Of a stretch of DNA of 26,699 bases, positions 1 to 9,472 are shown in pieces; position 1 is the first letter of the stretch; each line of letters opens with the position of its first letter. The notes beneath the pieces were generated by a model that did not search any database, had not been told where the DNA came from, and saw nothing but the letters and a program-made list of their open reading frames with translations. The translations under genes and the position numbers were made by a program. Where the stretch lies: NCBI GenBank assembly GCA_946222995.1, contig CAMIOS010000031.1:1-26699 (forward strand), read 5' to 3'. This DNA comes from an uncultured Enhydrobacter sp. Lineage in GTDB: Bacteria > Pseudomonadota > Gammaproteobacteria > Pseudomonadales > Moraxellaceae.

Positions 1-63
1 AATATTTACCAAAATTAGTTTAGTTTTTTCTGTCGTGTGCAGAGGGCTTTTTTATGAATACGC

Positions 64-345
64 TTAACCAAATGGATTTGCCACTTCACTCACTTGGGTT
101 TGTGCAGCTTGTTCGATTGTGGTATGTGACTGGGTTTGGGCATTATTTTTTTCCAAAAAGCTGACAATCTCGTTCATCACTTGTTGCAGTTGTTTGGCGA
201 TTGCTAAACTATCTTTATCAAGGGTAAAGGTCACATTTCCATACAGATTGACTTGTTCGCCTTGATTTTCTAGGGTGATTTCGCCCGCCTTTGATGTCAA
301 ACCGACACTTTGGCTATCATTCTGAAAGGGTAAAAACTGACTCAT
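64..345 (-). CDS. Hypothetical protein, 93 aa
   Basis: I do not recognise this family. The product is small and soluble-looking, with no signal peptide or membrane segment. Residues about 35-45 (around LYGNVTFTLDKDSL) could be beta structure. They are followed by a predicted amphipathic helix at about 45-67 (AKQLQQVMNEIVSFLEK) and a Gln/Thr/Ala-rich tail. The ATG at 343-345 is preceded on the minus strand by AAAAGGAATAACACA, a good ribosome binding site at normal spacing, which supports a real gene. It begins 27 bases after the stop of the nuclease gene on the same strand, so it is probably the last gene of the tamA-tamB-nuclease series. Its function is unknown. The coding call rests on the ribosome site and the operon position. 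Confidence 0.65.
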   Translation of the reverse strand: MSQFLPFQNDSQSVGLTSKAGEITLENQGEQVNLYGNVTFTLDKDSLAIAKQLQQVMNEIVSFLEKNNAQTQSHTTIEQAAQTQVSEVANPFG

Positions 346-372
346 TGTGTTATTCCTTTTATTCTATCGGCT

Positions 373-1221
373 TTAAAAATTAACTGCCATACTTGCCGAT
401 TTGACTTGGTAAGGCAAAGTTGGAAACGCATCCACGCCTGTACGTTTGGCAAGTTCATTTAGGCTAATGGTTTCGATTTGATCACTGCCATCATTTGGGC
501 TGATAAAGACCACCGCCTGCTGAGTGCTTGGAATATACACGGCTTTAAAAAAATGGGTTGGTACAAGCACGTTATTATTGATTTTTTTAAGCTGCGATGA
601 TAAAAATGCCGTGCCTGTCACCACATAGCTTGCGCCGTATTGGCTGGTTAAATCACGGGTTTTGGTTTCGATTTTTACCCAAGTATGGCGGTTATTATCA
701 GGGTATTGTGGGGCAATATTGGCAAGGCTAAAACTGTCAAACTGTGAGGTTTTGTTTGACATATCGGCATTGGGCGCTAGGTGTCCACGATCATAGCCTG
801 AGCCGCTATAGTCTGCCAGATGACTTCTGACGGCTTCTGGCAGTTGGGGTTCTTCATGGAAATTGTCTTCTCGAACGAGTTGTTTGGCATAAGTCAAGCG
901 TTGACGAGTCAAGTATTCGGCCACCCAAATTGGGGTTTTTGACACGCCAGAATAGCGCAAGGTAAAGCCGTCAAAACATAGCGGATAGGTATTTTGTGCC
1001 AGTTGTGCGGACAATGTGGGCTGGGTTTGCTGGTAGAGTTGTTTGCCACACTCACTATTTGGTAAGTCGCTGGTTTGGGTGGGGATAGTGGTATTAGGGG
1101 CAGTGGTGGGGTTATTAGACGAGGTGTCGCCTGATGAGCCACAGCCTGCGAGCCCCACTGCGGTGATGGTTAAGGTAGTGATGGCGAGTCGGAATTTCAA
1201 AATTTTAATAGAGTTTTGCAT
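373..1221 (-). CDS. DNA/RNA non-specific endonuclease, lipoprotein
   Basis: Predicted nuclease of the Serratia nuclease (NUC, beta-beta-alpha metal) family, 282 aa. The catalytic motif DRGHLAP lies at residues 144-150 with His147 as the expected general base. The downstream NIAPQ (Asn168) and the region NNRHTWVKIE (176-185) supply the metal-binding Asn and Glu seen in the family. The N-terminus is a lipoprotein signal: charged start, hydrophobic stretch and lipobox LAGC with Cys27 as the lipidated residue. A Ser/Thr/Asn/Pro-rich linker to about residue 55 follows. The mature enzyme should therefore be tethered to a membrane on the periplasmic or outer face. The gene starts 61 bases after the tamB stop, same strand. 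The ribosome site (GAGTAACCC before ATG) is weak. All catalytic residues I can check are present, so I expect an active enzyme. Natural target (nucleotide scavenging, biofilm DNA, competitor DNA) is unknown. Confidence 0.88.
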   Translation of the reverse strand: MQNSIKILKFRLAITTLTITAVGLAGCGSSGDTSSNNPTTAPNTTIPTQTSDLPNSECGKQLYQQTQPTLSAQLAQNTYPLCFDGFTLRYSGVSKTPIWVAEYLTRQRLTYAKQLVREDNFHEEPQLPEAVRSHLADYSGSGYDRGHLAPNADMSNKTSQFDSFSLANIAPQYPDNNRHTWVKIETKTRDLTSQYGASYVVTGTAFLSSQLKKINNNVLVPTHFFKAVYIPSTQQAVVFISPNDGSDQIETISLNELAKRTGVDAFPTLPYQVKSASMAVNF

Positions 1222-1282
1222 GGGTTACTCATTCAAGATTCATTAATCAAACATTTTTTATTCATTGGTGGGGTAGTATTGC

Positions 1283-4200
1283 TTAATACCGCCAATTATA
1301 AATCAAGTCCACCGAGTTATTAACAGCGGCTTTTGCTTCGACATACAAGCGTTGGGTAAGCTGGTATCGCATACTTAAGGTATTGGTGGCATTAAATACG
1401 CCCACGCCATAGCGAATGTATAAATCTGGCGTGATATAGCCTGTGATGTTGACCTCAGTATCATTGCTGCTGCCTGAGGCATCCAAAGTAAGGCTTTGTA
1501 ACCCAAATGCCCGCCCGATTTGGTTGGTAAAGCCACGGGTCGAGCTTAACCCAGCACTCAAGCCTGCCGCTGCCAAGGTATTATTCACCCGATTTCTAAA
1601 ATCTTCGCTGTTGGTATTTTGCCCTGTGTTATTGACCAAATTGCCGGTGACAAGGGCATTCATGGCTTGCTGTTGGGTCAAGCCACCATTGTTAAACACC
1701 GCGATATCGGGCTGTGCCGTTGAGCCTTTGACCCGCACGCCCACTTCCACGCCTTGTACATTCTTGACCGCTTCAATATTTAGGGTAGGTTTGGTCACAG
1801 CGCCATTAAATTTCACTTGGGCAAAATTGATATCCAAATTTTGTCCAAAAATATCGGCTCTTGAGCGTTTGGCGACTTGTACCACGCCTTGGGCATTCAT
1901 GGTGCCTTGTCCTTGCTGGGTCAAATGTAAAGCCCCTGCCAATGGCAATCGAGAGCCAAACCCTTGAAAAGTCACCCGATTACCAATATCCACGCCAATG
2001 TCGGCATTAATCGACCAAGGTTGGGTAACCCGCAACACTTCATCGATTTGGGCTTGTAAGCGGCGGTCGATAACATTGACGTCTTTGGATTCGGTCACGA
2101 CATTTGCCGTCTGTTCAGGTGGACGGATAATGCCTCGTGGCACATCAATGACACCCACCACATTGACATAACGTTGGGCAGGTTTGACAATGATGTCAAA
2201 GATTGGATTAATGCGCGCGGTAATCATCGGTGGCTGGCTGACCAATAACTCATTGCCTGTTAATTTAAGTTTGGCTTGCAGTTCGTTATGCCAATCGACG
2301 GTGCCGTTAAGATTACCTTTACCACTGTTTGGGGTGGTAAAGGTGCCATTGATGTTGGCTTGATTGCCTTCAACATGGGTCAATATATTGATATTATCAA
2401 ATCGCATGGGCACACCGGTAATGCCAAGGCTGGCATTTTGAACTTCGGCATCACCAGTAAAGGTCGGCTGTGCCAAGCTACCGCCAATCTTACCTGCAAT
2501 CAGCCCAGAGCCCGTCAGCCGCTCAAACGAGGGGAAAAATGGCTTTAACACCGCCAAGTTAATGTCTTGAAATACCACCGTGCCATCAATGGGTTTGCCA
2601 GTTCTGTAAGGGTCAACCATGGCATCAAGATAACCATCGCCTGCGTTGTTAGCCGTTTTGATGTCGGCTCGCAGCTTAAGCCCGACATTGGTCGAGCGCG
2701 CAATAACGCTAATACGCTGATAGTTAATGGTGGTTGGGTCTTCTTCCGGCGTTTGGGCAGCGGTACCAAATACGCCATTATCCGAGTATACGCTGACATT
2801 GACATTGGGGCGTTGATTTTTTTGCCAATGCACCAGCGCCGTGCCGTTGACTTTGCCCGACCAAGCGATGTCTTTTGGCATAACGACAGAGAATACTTGA
2901 CTGTCGAGGTTTTGCATGGCAAGGTTAATTTGCCCTTGGTTGGCAGAGGTTACGAGGTTATCTTTAAGGCAAAGGGTGCCCGCTTGCTCGACGGGCAGAC
3001 CTGCCATTTGCCAACAATGCGCCGCCAGTTCAAGCGTTGGATTTTGCCAATTAACGAGCAGTTGGGCGGGCTGCATTTGTTGCAATTTGGCATATCTGGT
3101 GCCGATTTGTCCATTGCCCACCACGCCTTGCCATTCGCCTTTATTAAGGTCGATTGCCCCTTTTAAGGTGGCTTGGACTTGTCCTCGGGTGCTGTCGGTT
3201 TTGATATCGAGGGTGTGAGCCGCTTGGGTGCCATTAAAGTTAAGCTGTAACGCTCGTAACGGCTGATTGGCGATATTTAAGCCGGTGGCGTTGATTTGTA
3301 GCTGGCTTGATGATTTGGCAAGGTTAACAATTTTGCCTTTAATGGTGGCATCGAGTGCCACAAAATTTGGCATTGAAACATCCCTTGCGGTCAAATCCAC
3401 CAGCAAGGTGGGTAAGGCTTGTTGGTTATTTTGGGTCAAAATCAGCCCGCCTTTGACCGTGCCTTTTAATTGCGGCATCAGTTGATTAAGCGTGCTGATA
3501 TCAACGCTTGCAACAAGCTGATTTTGATTGCCTGTGGCGGTGATTTGGTTGCTACCCCAACGAATTGCTAAGTTATTGGCTTGTAGCTGCTCGACCATGT
3601 GTCTGATTTGTGCCACTTGCTGCTGCTCATTGCCGGCTTTAAATAAATTTTTCGCCGCCGATCGATCCCTTGGTAAATTAAGTTTGGCGGTGAGCTGACC
3701 TTTGGCAGATAGCGACTGGTTTTTGAGCGTGCCTGTCAAATTCATGTCACGAATATGGACATATTGTCCCGTTTTTCGCCAGTAGCCATCGGTATTGATC
3801 GTACCGTTAATGCGGCTGGGTAAACTTGGGGCAAAGAAGCTGGCATCAAACTGTTTCATATCCGCCACGATGTTCCAATCCACACCGTTGGTCAAGTCAA
3901 TACTGCCTTTGGCATTAATCCCGCTGGTATTGCCGTGATTGACAAATTGGTGGCTTAACTGGTTGATTTGTAGGTATTTGGGCGTGCATACGATATCAAG
4001 TTTTAGCTTGCCTGCGGGCAGTTGCGGTGCGGATAGATTGCCGTCAAATTTGGCGGCAATGTGGTTGAGTTTTCGATTGAGTAAATCAATGGTGGTATCG
4101 CCTGTGCCAGTTATTGTGACGTGTTTTTTGCTGTTGTTGGTGCCGAGCATATCGCCAAGCATATCAATATGACTGATGTGCACTTGGTGGCGTTGCAATG

Positions 4201-6124
4201 TGACGCCATTGGTACGGATATGTTGGAGTATCCCGTTAGCAATCACATTGCCCTTTAAACCCATAAACGGAATACTGTCCAAAATATTGTGAGCATCAAG
4301 GCGATTGGTTTTGGCGTCAATTTGCCAAGTTAACGGTTTGGTTTTGGTGGCAAGGGTGATTTTACCGTTGCCCGATAAGTCGCCCGCTTTGCCTTGATAA
4401 TGCAGCTGATGAATATCAAGGTCATTGCCGACCCTATCAAGATTGACTTGATAATCCCCTTGCGGGGCAGCGTTGAGCTTGACAAAATTGGCAGTGCCTT
4501 CGACGTGCAGTTTATTGGCGATCGTGTTGCCATCTTTGTTCTTAATCGCTTGATAAATGGCGGTCGCTTTGCCGGTCGGGCTGTTTAGCTCGCCGACATT
4601 CGGCAAATTATGGCGGATGACGTGTTGCCAGTTGGCATTGATATGATACGGCTGATTGCTGCCTGTTGCTTGGGTCGCTTTTTTAGCTTGTTGAGTAATT
4701 ATGGCATTGATTATTTCGCCATCATTTTGGCGTAGATTGGCTTTGATGGTTTTTGGCTCGGTGGCGGTTGCCACATCATAGACGATGGCAAGTTTACCAT
4801 CTAGGGTTTCTGGGGCATAAGGGGCAATATTTTTGGCTAACAGCTTACGGATTTTAAAGTTGTGTGCCGTGTTCATCAAGGCAATATGGGTACGATTTTG
4901 CCAGTTAATCACACCTTGGCTGCTTAAAGTGCCTTCGGGCAACGTGGCGGTTAGTTCCTCGACATTGAGTTGTTTGGTGTCGGTATTGGCTCGCCCTTGG
5001 TAATGTCCGCTTGGAATATCTTTGGCGGTCAAGTCGGTATTGACCCGTAGCTCGATATTGTTGGTCACGCCTGTGGCAGTGGCAATGCCGTTTTTAAGAT
5101 GAATATTTTGCTGTGTGGCATAAGGCAATACCACATCTTGCCACTTAAGCTTGGCTTTAAATGGGGCATTAGGCTGCATGGGTTGGGCAGTTAGATGCCC
5201 GATCACGGCGGATTTATTATAAAGGCTTTTAACATCGGCAGACAAAAACTTGAGGCTACCTGTGGCATGGGTGTCTAATGCATCAAAATATGCCTTTGAC
5301 AATGATTTGACAATAATACGCGCGGTCGCATCAAGTGGGTAATCGTTTTGTAAATCAATGGTACCGTGCAGTTTTTCGAGGCGTAATAGTTCATTATAGC
5401 CTAGCTTGCCGTCTGCCACTTGAACCTTGGCGTCTATCCAAGAAAAATCTTTGACCTCGGCTTGTTTAAAGTCAATCGGTTTTTTGGTTACTTGTTGATA
5501 GCGTATCAAGTTGGCGGTGGCGTGATCGAGTATCACATTGACAGGCAATGCCAAGCGCGGATAGCTAAAGGGTTTGTTGTCTTGGCTTGGCAGTTTTTTA
5601 TAAGTAATCACCATATTGCCAATGGTGGCTTCTCGCAGGTGCACTTGTTTGGCAAGTAATGCCCGCCAGCCGAGTTTGACAAAGGCTTTATCTACCTTGA
5701 TTTCGACATAGTTTTTTGGCGGCTTGGGCGGAATGGTCAAATCATAAATCCATAGACCATCTCGCAAATTGCCTTTGCCATATTTTAGACTGATGCCTGT
5801 TTTTTGCACAATTGACACGATAAAGATCCGTGTACCCCATTCGGTGCCAGCGGCATAATACACGGCCAACACTATCGCCAGTAGCAAGGCGATGACAAGC
5901 CATACAAGCTTGCCGACCCATGAGGTGGGATACCAGCGCCGCATAAAGCCGCCGCCTTGTTTGGCAGGGTCTAAGTCATCCGTAGCAACCGCCTTAGAAG
6001 AATTTTTAGACACAGCAGCCAGTCCCTCTTCCTCTGCTTTTGGCGTGTCAATCAGCGGCGACTGAGCAGTGGGTTGCTTAGCGTCGTTAGCTTGATTGGA
6101 ATCAGGTGATTGGTTATCGCTCAT
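1283..6124 (-). CDS. tamB: TamB, inner-membrane subunit of the translocation and assembly module
   Basis: Very large protein of 1613 aa with the architecture of TamB (AsmA-like superfamily, TamB/DUF490 C-terminal domain). About 65 hydrophilic residues come first. One membrane anchor follows at about 70-93 (KLVWLVIALLLAIVLAVYY). The rest is a long periplasmic run of repeated beta-strand segments (patterns such as LxGxIxxxNG and G.VxLxN). The DUF490-type region occupies the last 350-400 residues and ends in NWRY. In the family this forms a hydrophobic groove spanning the periplasm; it works with TamA in outer-membrane protein assembly and is implicated in phospholipid transport. E. coli TamB is about 1260 aa, so this one is long, including the unusual hydrophilic N-terminal tail. 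Met61 just before the anchor is an alternative start, because the ATG at 6124 has no clear Shine-Dalgarno. It lies 113 bases downstream of tamA. Confidence 0.93.
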   Translation of the reverse strand: MSDNQSPDSNQANDAKQPTAQSPLIDTPKAEEEGLAAVSKNSSKAVATDDLDPAKQGGGFMRRWYPTSWVGKLVWLVIALLLAIVLAVYYAAGTEWGTRIFIVSIVQKTGISLKYGKGNLRDGLWIYDLTIPPKPPKNYVEIKVDKAFVKLGWRALLAKQVHLREATIGNMVITYKKLPSQDNKPFSYPRLALPVNVILDHATANLIRYQQVTKKPIDFKQAEVKDFSWIDAKVQVADGKLGYNELLRLEKLHGTIDLQNDYPLDATARIIVKSLSKAYFDALDTHATGSLKFLSADVKSLYNKSAVIGHLTAQPMQPNAPFKAKLKWQDVVLPYATQQNIHLKNGIATATGVTNNIELRVNTDLTAKDIPSGHYQGRANTDTKQLNVEELTATLPEGTLSSQGVINWQNRTHIALMNTAHNFKIRKLLAKNIAPYAPETLDGKLAIVYDVATATEPKTIKANLRQNDGEIINAIITQQAKKATQATGSNQPYHINANWQHVIRHNLPNVGELNSPTGKATAIYQAIKNKDGNTIANKLHVEGTANFVKLNAAPQGDYQVNLDRVGNDLDIHQLHYQGKAGDLSGNGKITLATKTKPLTWQIDAKTNRLDAHNILDSIPFMGLKGNVIANGILQHIRTNGVTLQRHQVHISHIDMLGDMLGTNNSKKHVTITGTGDTTIDLLNRKLNHIAAKFDGNLSAPQLPAGKLKLDIVCTPKYLQINQLSHQFVNHGNTSGINAKGSIDLTNGVDWNIVADMKQFDASFFAPSLPSRINGTINTDGYWRKTGQYVHIRDMNLTGTLKNQSLSAKGQLTAKLNLPRDRSAAKNLFKAGNEQQQVAQIRHMVEQLQANNLAIRWGSNQITATGNQNQLVASVDISTLNQLMPQLKGTVKGGLILTQNNQQALPTLLVDLTARDVSMPNFVALDATIKGKIVNLAKSSSQLQINATGLNIANQPLRALQLNFNGTQAAHTLDIKTDSTRGQVQATLKGAIDLNKGEWQGVVGNGQIGTRYAKLQQMQPAQLLVNWQNPTLELAAHCWQMAGLPVEQAGTLCLKDNLVTSANQGQINLAMQNLDSQVFSVVMPKDIAWSGKVNGTALVHWQKNQRPNVNVSVYSDNGVFGTAAQTPEEDPTTINYQRISVIARSTNVGLKLRADIKTANNAGDGYLDAMVDPYRTGKPIDGTVVFQDINLAVLKPFFPSFERLTGSGLIAGKIGGSLAQPTFTGDAEVQNASLGITGVPMRFDNINILTHVEGNQANINGTFTTPNSGKGNLNGTVDWHNELQAKLKLTGNELLVSQPPMITARINPIFDIIVKPAQRYVNVVGVIDVPRGIIRPPEQTANVVTESKDVNVIDRRLQAQIDEVLRVTQPWSINADIGVDIGNRVTFQGFGSRLPLAGALHLTQQGQGTMNAQGVVQVAKRSRADIFGQNLDINFAQVKFNGAVTKPTLNIEAVKNVQGVEVGVRVKGSTAQPDIAVFNNGGLTQQQAMNALVTGNLVNNTGQNTNSEDFRNRVNNTLAAAGLSAGLSSTRGFTNQIGRAFGLQSLTLDASGSSNDTEVNITGYITPDLYIRYGVGVFNATNTLSMRYQLTQRLYVEAKAAVNNSVDLIYNWRY

Positions 6125-6237
6125 CGAAGTTGCACTGGCTGTCTAGCATACAAATTTGTCAAATACACGAACATAAAAAGGCTAAATTAAACCCTAAAGC
6201 GTCACATACTAACAAAAATTTGCTATAAAATCTTGTG

Positions 6238-9200
6238 TTAAAGTGGTGAGCCGATAAAAAAGTGAATCCGATAGGGATCACTATCGCCCGTCACGCCTGT
6301 GGCGACATCTAGCCGAACTGTACCGATGGGTGATGCCCAGCGTACACCTGCCCCAATCCCGACTTTCGTCGAATTGTCATTTTCGCCTGTGGTGTCATAG
6401 GCATTGCCAAAATCACTGAACAATGCCGCTCGCAAGCCATGACGCACTTCGTAGTTATACTCCAATGAGCCAACTGCCAATGCGTCCCCCCCTGTCAAAA
6501 ATTTTTGGTCGCCATATTCTGGTGATAAGCTGTCATTGTTGTAGCCACGGATACTTTGGTCACCACCTGCAAAAAACCGCAAACGATACGGCACGGCATA
6601 AAAATCATCGGCATAAATATAGCCCAAATCGACCCGCCCGATGACTTGGTGCTTTTTACTTTCCCCAAAACTATAAATGCCCGTTGCCCCTGCCTTTAAA
6701 ATGGCCAAATTGGTATCCGTCAATAACCCATCTGCCCCCACCTCAACCGAATAACGCTGACTATAGCCATAGGTTGGGGTGAGCCGGTTGTCTGAAACCG
6801 TTTTGGTCATGGCATAGCCTAATAACAAAGCTTGTTGGTCAGTCGATGAGGCATAGTTATTAAATGGATAGGGTAAATTTTCAATCTCATAATCCCCCTT
6901 GCCAAGTTTTAGGTTATCGGCACGATAGCGTAGCGAATAGGTACGATTCCAGCCGCTTTCACGGTAAATATTACGGGCAACGTTGGCATATAAACTTTCA
7001 CTTTCAAAGGTATTGGCAATTTTTTCGCTATTGTTGTGCTCATAGCCAATTGACCCTGTGATTTTGTCGTTCAGGGGGTGTTTATAAGGAAAGCTTGCGT
7101 TGACTTCGATGGCTTGATTGACCTTTGAGGCGGCAAGATTGACCCCTGCTTGTAGCCCATCACGGTTGACAAGGTTATTGTTAATTCTACCCACTACCCG
7201 CACGCCGACATCGGTTTCATACCCAAGCCCGACTTGGGCTTCGTGTGGTTTATTGGCATTGAGCACCACATAGGTGGGTACCGCTTTTTGTTCATAGACT
7301 TGCTGTGGTGTCAATTTATCAATCGGGTCTTGTTGCTGCGCTTGCGCCAATACCCGTGGCGTATCATCGCCATGACTGTCGATTTTTTTAGCAAGTTTAC
7401 TCACCCCATTCGCCAATATAGCAAGTGGGTTTTTGCTGCGGGTGGTGTCTTCGGGCGCAAGCTGAATATCCTCGGGGGCTCGCAATAGGTTATTGGCTTT
7501 ATTCTTGATTGCTTGCAGACGCTCTTGGGTCGAGGCATCGACACTAAAGTTGATAGGGGCGATGTCTTCGGGATTTTGCGTGGTGGTAGCAAGCGTGACT
7601 TTATCAGAGGTGGCAGTCAGCTTGCCACTATTTTTGCCACTTGTATCAGTGTTATGGTTGTCGGCTGGCGTTGTCGTTGAGGCGGCAGTCTCACTGTTAC
7701 CGGGGGTGCTATTTAACGCGGATTTATTGGTGGAATCGCCGTCCGTATTTTGTCCATTGGCTTGTGTTTGTGGGTCGGCTGGGTTTGCAGTTGGCGAAGT
7801 TAGCTGATTATCAAAGCTAACATTGCCTACCGAGCCCGTATCAGGCATGACCACATCCATATCCACCCCATTAAAATAACGGGTGGCAGATAAGTTATTG
7901 GCAAATTGGGTGACAAAAGGTTGATAGTAGTTATCACCTTTTTGGTAAGTCATCAGCTGCTTTAATAATTTTGGCTTGATAGGCAACTTAGCTGGATCAT
8001 CGGTGAGTTTGCCGTCTTTATCAATGGCATAAACTTTAATATCATCAAATTTGTAGCGTTGCTGCGTGTCATAGACCAAGTCCACATCGGCGGTGTTGTC
8101 AGGCAAAATCACGTCGACCGAGCTGTTAAGCCACTTTGCATCAAAGTAACCATTGGTCGCCGCCACCCCTTCGATAGTGGCTTTACTGGTTTTATAAACA
8201 CCGTGATTAAATACCTCGCCTTGTTTGGGTGGGATTTGTTCTTCAATAGCCTGATACACAGGCAAGGCGTTCTCACCCTCTGCTCCTTCACCTTGAATAT
8301 CTACCACACGGTTTTTGACCAAGACAGGCTCGCCTGCTTTGATATTAACTTCAACTTTATCGCCGCCTAAATGTTTAAAGCTAACCTCAGTGTCATAATA
8401 CCCCACCGCTTGGGCGGCATTTAATGCAATTTGGCGTAATTTACTGACACTGGGCAAAAAGTCTGTGACTGACTCAACCGTGACTTGCTCGAGGGCTGCT
8501 TTGATATTTTTGGCAGGTTGTTGCTTGTCATCAGCATTGGCGACGGTGATGTTTAGGTAATTTGCCCCTTGGGCTTTGTTTAATACTTTATTATATAAAC
8601 GCTTTAATGGGTTGGGTGTACTGGCTGTGACGGTGGATTGTTGCTGTGGCATAGACTGGCTAACAACTTGCTGTTGATAAGCAGGTAAATAGTCGTTGGG
8701 GTTGATGGTGGCATTGACATCGATATTATCGGTTTGGGTGGCGGCGTTTTGCTGGGTGACCGCAGGATTTTTGCTAATATCATTTTCGGTGTTTAACTGC
8801 TCAACAACTTGAGCCTGTCTTTGGTTTTGGTCTGCAGATTGGCTAGGTGTTGGCGCGGGCGCGGCTTTGGCAATGGTTGGGTTATAGCCCACGCTTGGCT
8901 GGTGCTGTTTTAGCGTGGCGGTTGGTTGATTAAAATTGTTAAAATCAGGGGTTAGCGTTTGGTTAGCGATTTGTTGGCTGATATGATCAAGCACGGGTTG
9001 ATTGGGCAATTGATATTGATAAGGCTGATTATTTTGCTCCGTTTGCTGACTATCTTGGCTACTCGTTGAACTATTGGTTGTTGTATCTACTTTTGCTTGA
9101 TTAATATTCTGACTTTGAGCAGTTTTGACAAGTTCAGAATGACTAGCGGTGGTAGTTAGAGTGGTATTAGGGGCATTACTGTTTGCGAGTGAATTGGCAG

Positions 9201-9288
9201 AAAATCCCATGCTGATACCAAACATGGCAATTTGCAACGCAGTGCGCTGAGGAACGCTGCGATTTTTGTGATAAATCGATGTTTTCAT
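6238..9288 (-). CDS. tamA: TamA, outer-membrane BamA/TamA-family protein, with long insertions
   Basis: Omp85-superfamily protein, 1016 aa, against about 577 in E. coli as I recall. Signal peptide about 1-36. Residues 37-240 are a Gln/Asn/Thr/Ser/Pro-rich stretch with no evident fold. POTRA-type domains run from about 245. The third begins near 410 and appears to be interrupted: the segment to about 482 reads like its helices and second strand, a low-complexity stretch rich in Thr, Ser, Asn and Asp covers about 483-665, and the expected last strand (PTYVVLNANK, 671-680) follows. The 16-strand barrel then starts with QVGLGYETDVG (685-695), as in TamA. The superfamily L6-loop motif is present as SIRGY (912-916). 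The ATG at 9288 has a GAGGG ribosome site nine bases upstream. tamB follows on the same strand, which fits the known TamA-TamB complex. The low-complexity regions could be specific to this lineage. Confidence 0.92.
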   Translation of the reverse strand: MKTSIYHKNRSVPQRTALQIAMFGISMGFSANSLANSNAPNTTLTTTASHSELVKTAQSQNINQAKVDTTTNSSTSSQDSQQTEQNNQPYQYQLPNQPVLDHISQQIANQTLTPDFNNFNQPTATLKQHQPSVGYNPTIAKAAPAPTPSQSADQNQRQAQVVEQLNTENDISKNPAVTQQNAATQTDNIDVNATINPNDYLPAYQQQVVSQSMPQQQSTVTASTPNPLKRLYNKVLNKAQGANYLNITVANADDKQQPAKNIKAALEQVTVESVTDFLPSVSKLRQIALNAAQAVGYYDTEVSFKHLGGDKVEVNIKAGEPVLVKNRVVDIQGEGAEGENALPVYQAIEEQIPPKQGEVFNHGVYKTSKATIEGVAATNGYFDAKWLNSSVDVILPDNTADVDLVYDTQQRYKFDDIKVYAIDKDGKLTDDPAKLPIKPKLLKQLMTYQKGDNYYQPFVTQFANNLSATRYFNGVDMDVVMPDTGSVGNVSFDNQLTSPTANPADPQTQANGQNTDGDSTNKSALNSTPGNSETAASTTTPADNHNTDTSGKNSGKLTATSDKVTLATTTQNPEDIAPINFSVDASTQERLQAIKNKANNLLRAPEDIQLAPEDTTRSKNPLAILANGVSKLAKKIDSHGDDTPRVLAQAQQQDPIDKLTPQQVYEQKAVPTYVVLNANKPHEAQVGLGYETDVGVRVVGRINNNLVNRDGLQAGVNLAASKVNQAIEVNASFPYKHPLNDKITGSIGYEHNNSEKIANTFESESLYANVARNIYRESGWNRTYSLRYRADNLKLGKGDYEIENLPYPFNNYASSTDQQALLLGYAMTKTVSDNRLTPTYGYSQRYSVEVGADGLLTDTNLAILKAGATGIYSFGESKKHQVIGRVDLGYIYADDFYAVPYRLRFFAGGDQSIRGYNNDSLSPEYGDQKFLTGGDALAVGSLEYNYEVRHGLRAALFSDFGNAYDTTGENDNSTKVGIGAGVRWASPIGTVRLDVATGVTGDSDPYRIHFFIGSPL

Positions 9289-9336
9289 ACCATTTTTCCC
9301 TCAACTATTTACCACACCACCAACGCGATCTCAGAG

Positions 9337-9365
9337 ATTTTATCACATTCATTTTCTTTGCCCAA
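9337..9365 (-). promoter_or_regulatory. Candidate sigma-70 promoter for tamA (extended -10)
   Basis: On the minus strand TTGGGC (9360-9365) is followed after 17 bases by TAAAAT (9337-9342), directly preceded by TGA (9343-9345), which makes a TGn extended -10. The start of transcription would fall near 9330, giving a leader of roughly 40 bases before the tamA ATG. The -35 is poor but the extended -10 compensates. This is the best match in the 184-base gap between tamA and the divergent transporter gene. Confidence 0.45.
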
Positions 9366-9472
9366 ATTTTTCATCCGTTTTTATGAGTTTGGTGAAAAAT
9401 AACGCCATCGTTTTGTTAACTTTGCTAAGATAGAGCCATTTTATGCGATAAATCACAACATGGATAATAACA

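Noticed and set aside
1..63. Possible terminator after the 93-aa gene
   Set aside because: Only a 4-5 bp imperfect stem (TCTG/CAGA) could be formed, and the T-run is not placed directly after it.
1443..3218. Several long open frames on the plus strand opposite tamB
   Set aside because: They lack ribosome sites, show proline/cysteine/tryptophan-rich compositions typical of antisense frames, and lie wholly within a convincing tamB reading frame.
6125..6237. Separate promoter for tamB in the tamA-tamB gap
   Set aside because: TTGTTA-18-TTTAAT and an isolated TTGACA can be found on the minus strand, but neither makes a convincing promoter. Read-through from tamA explains expression.
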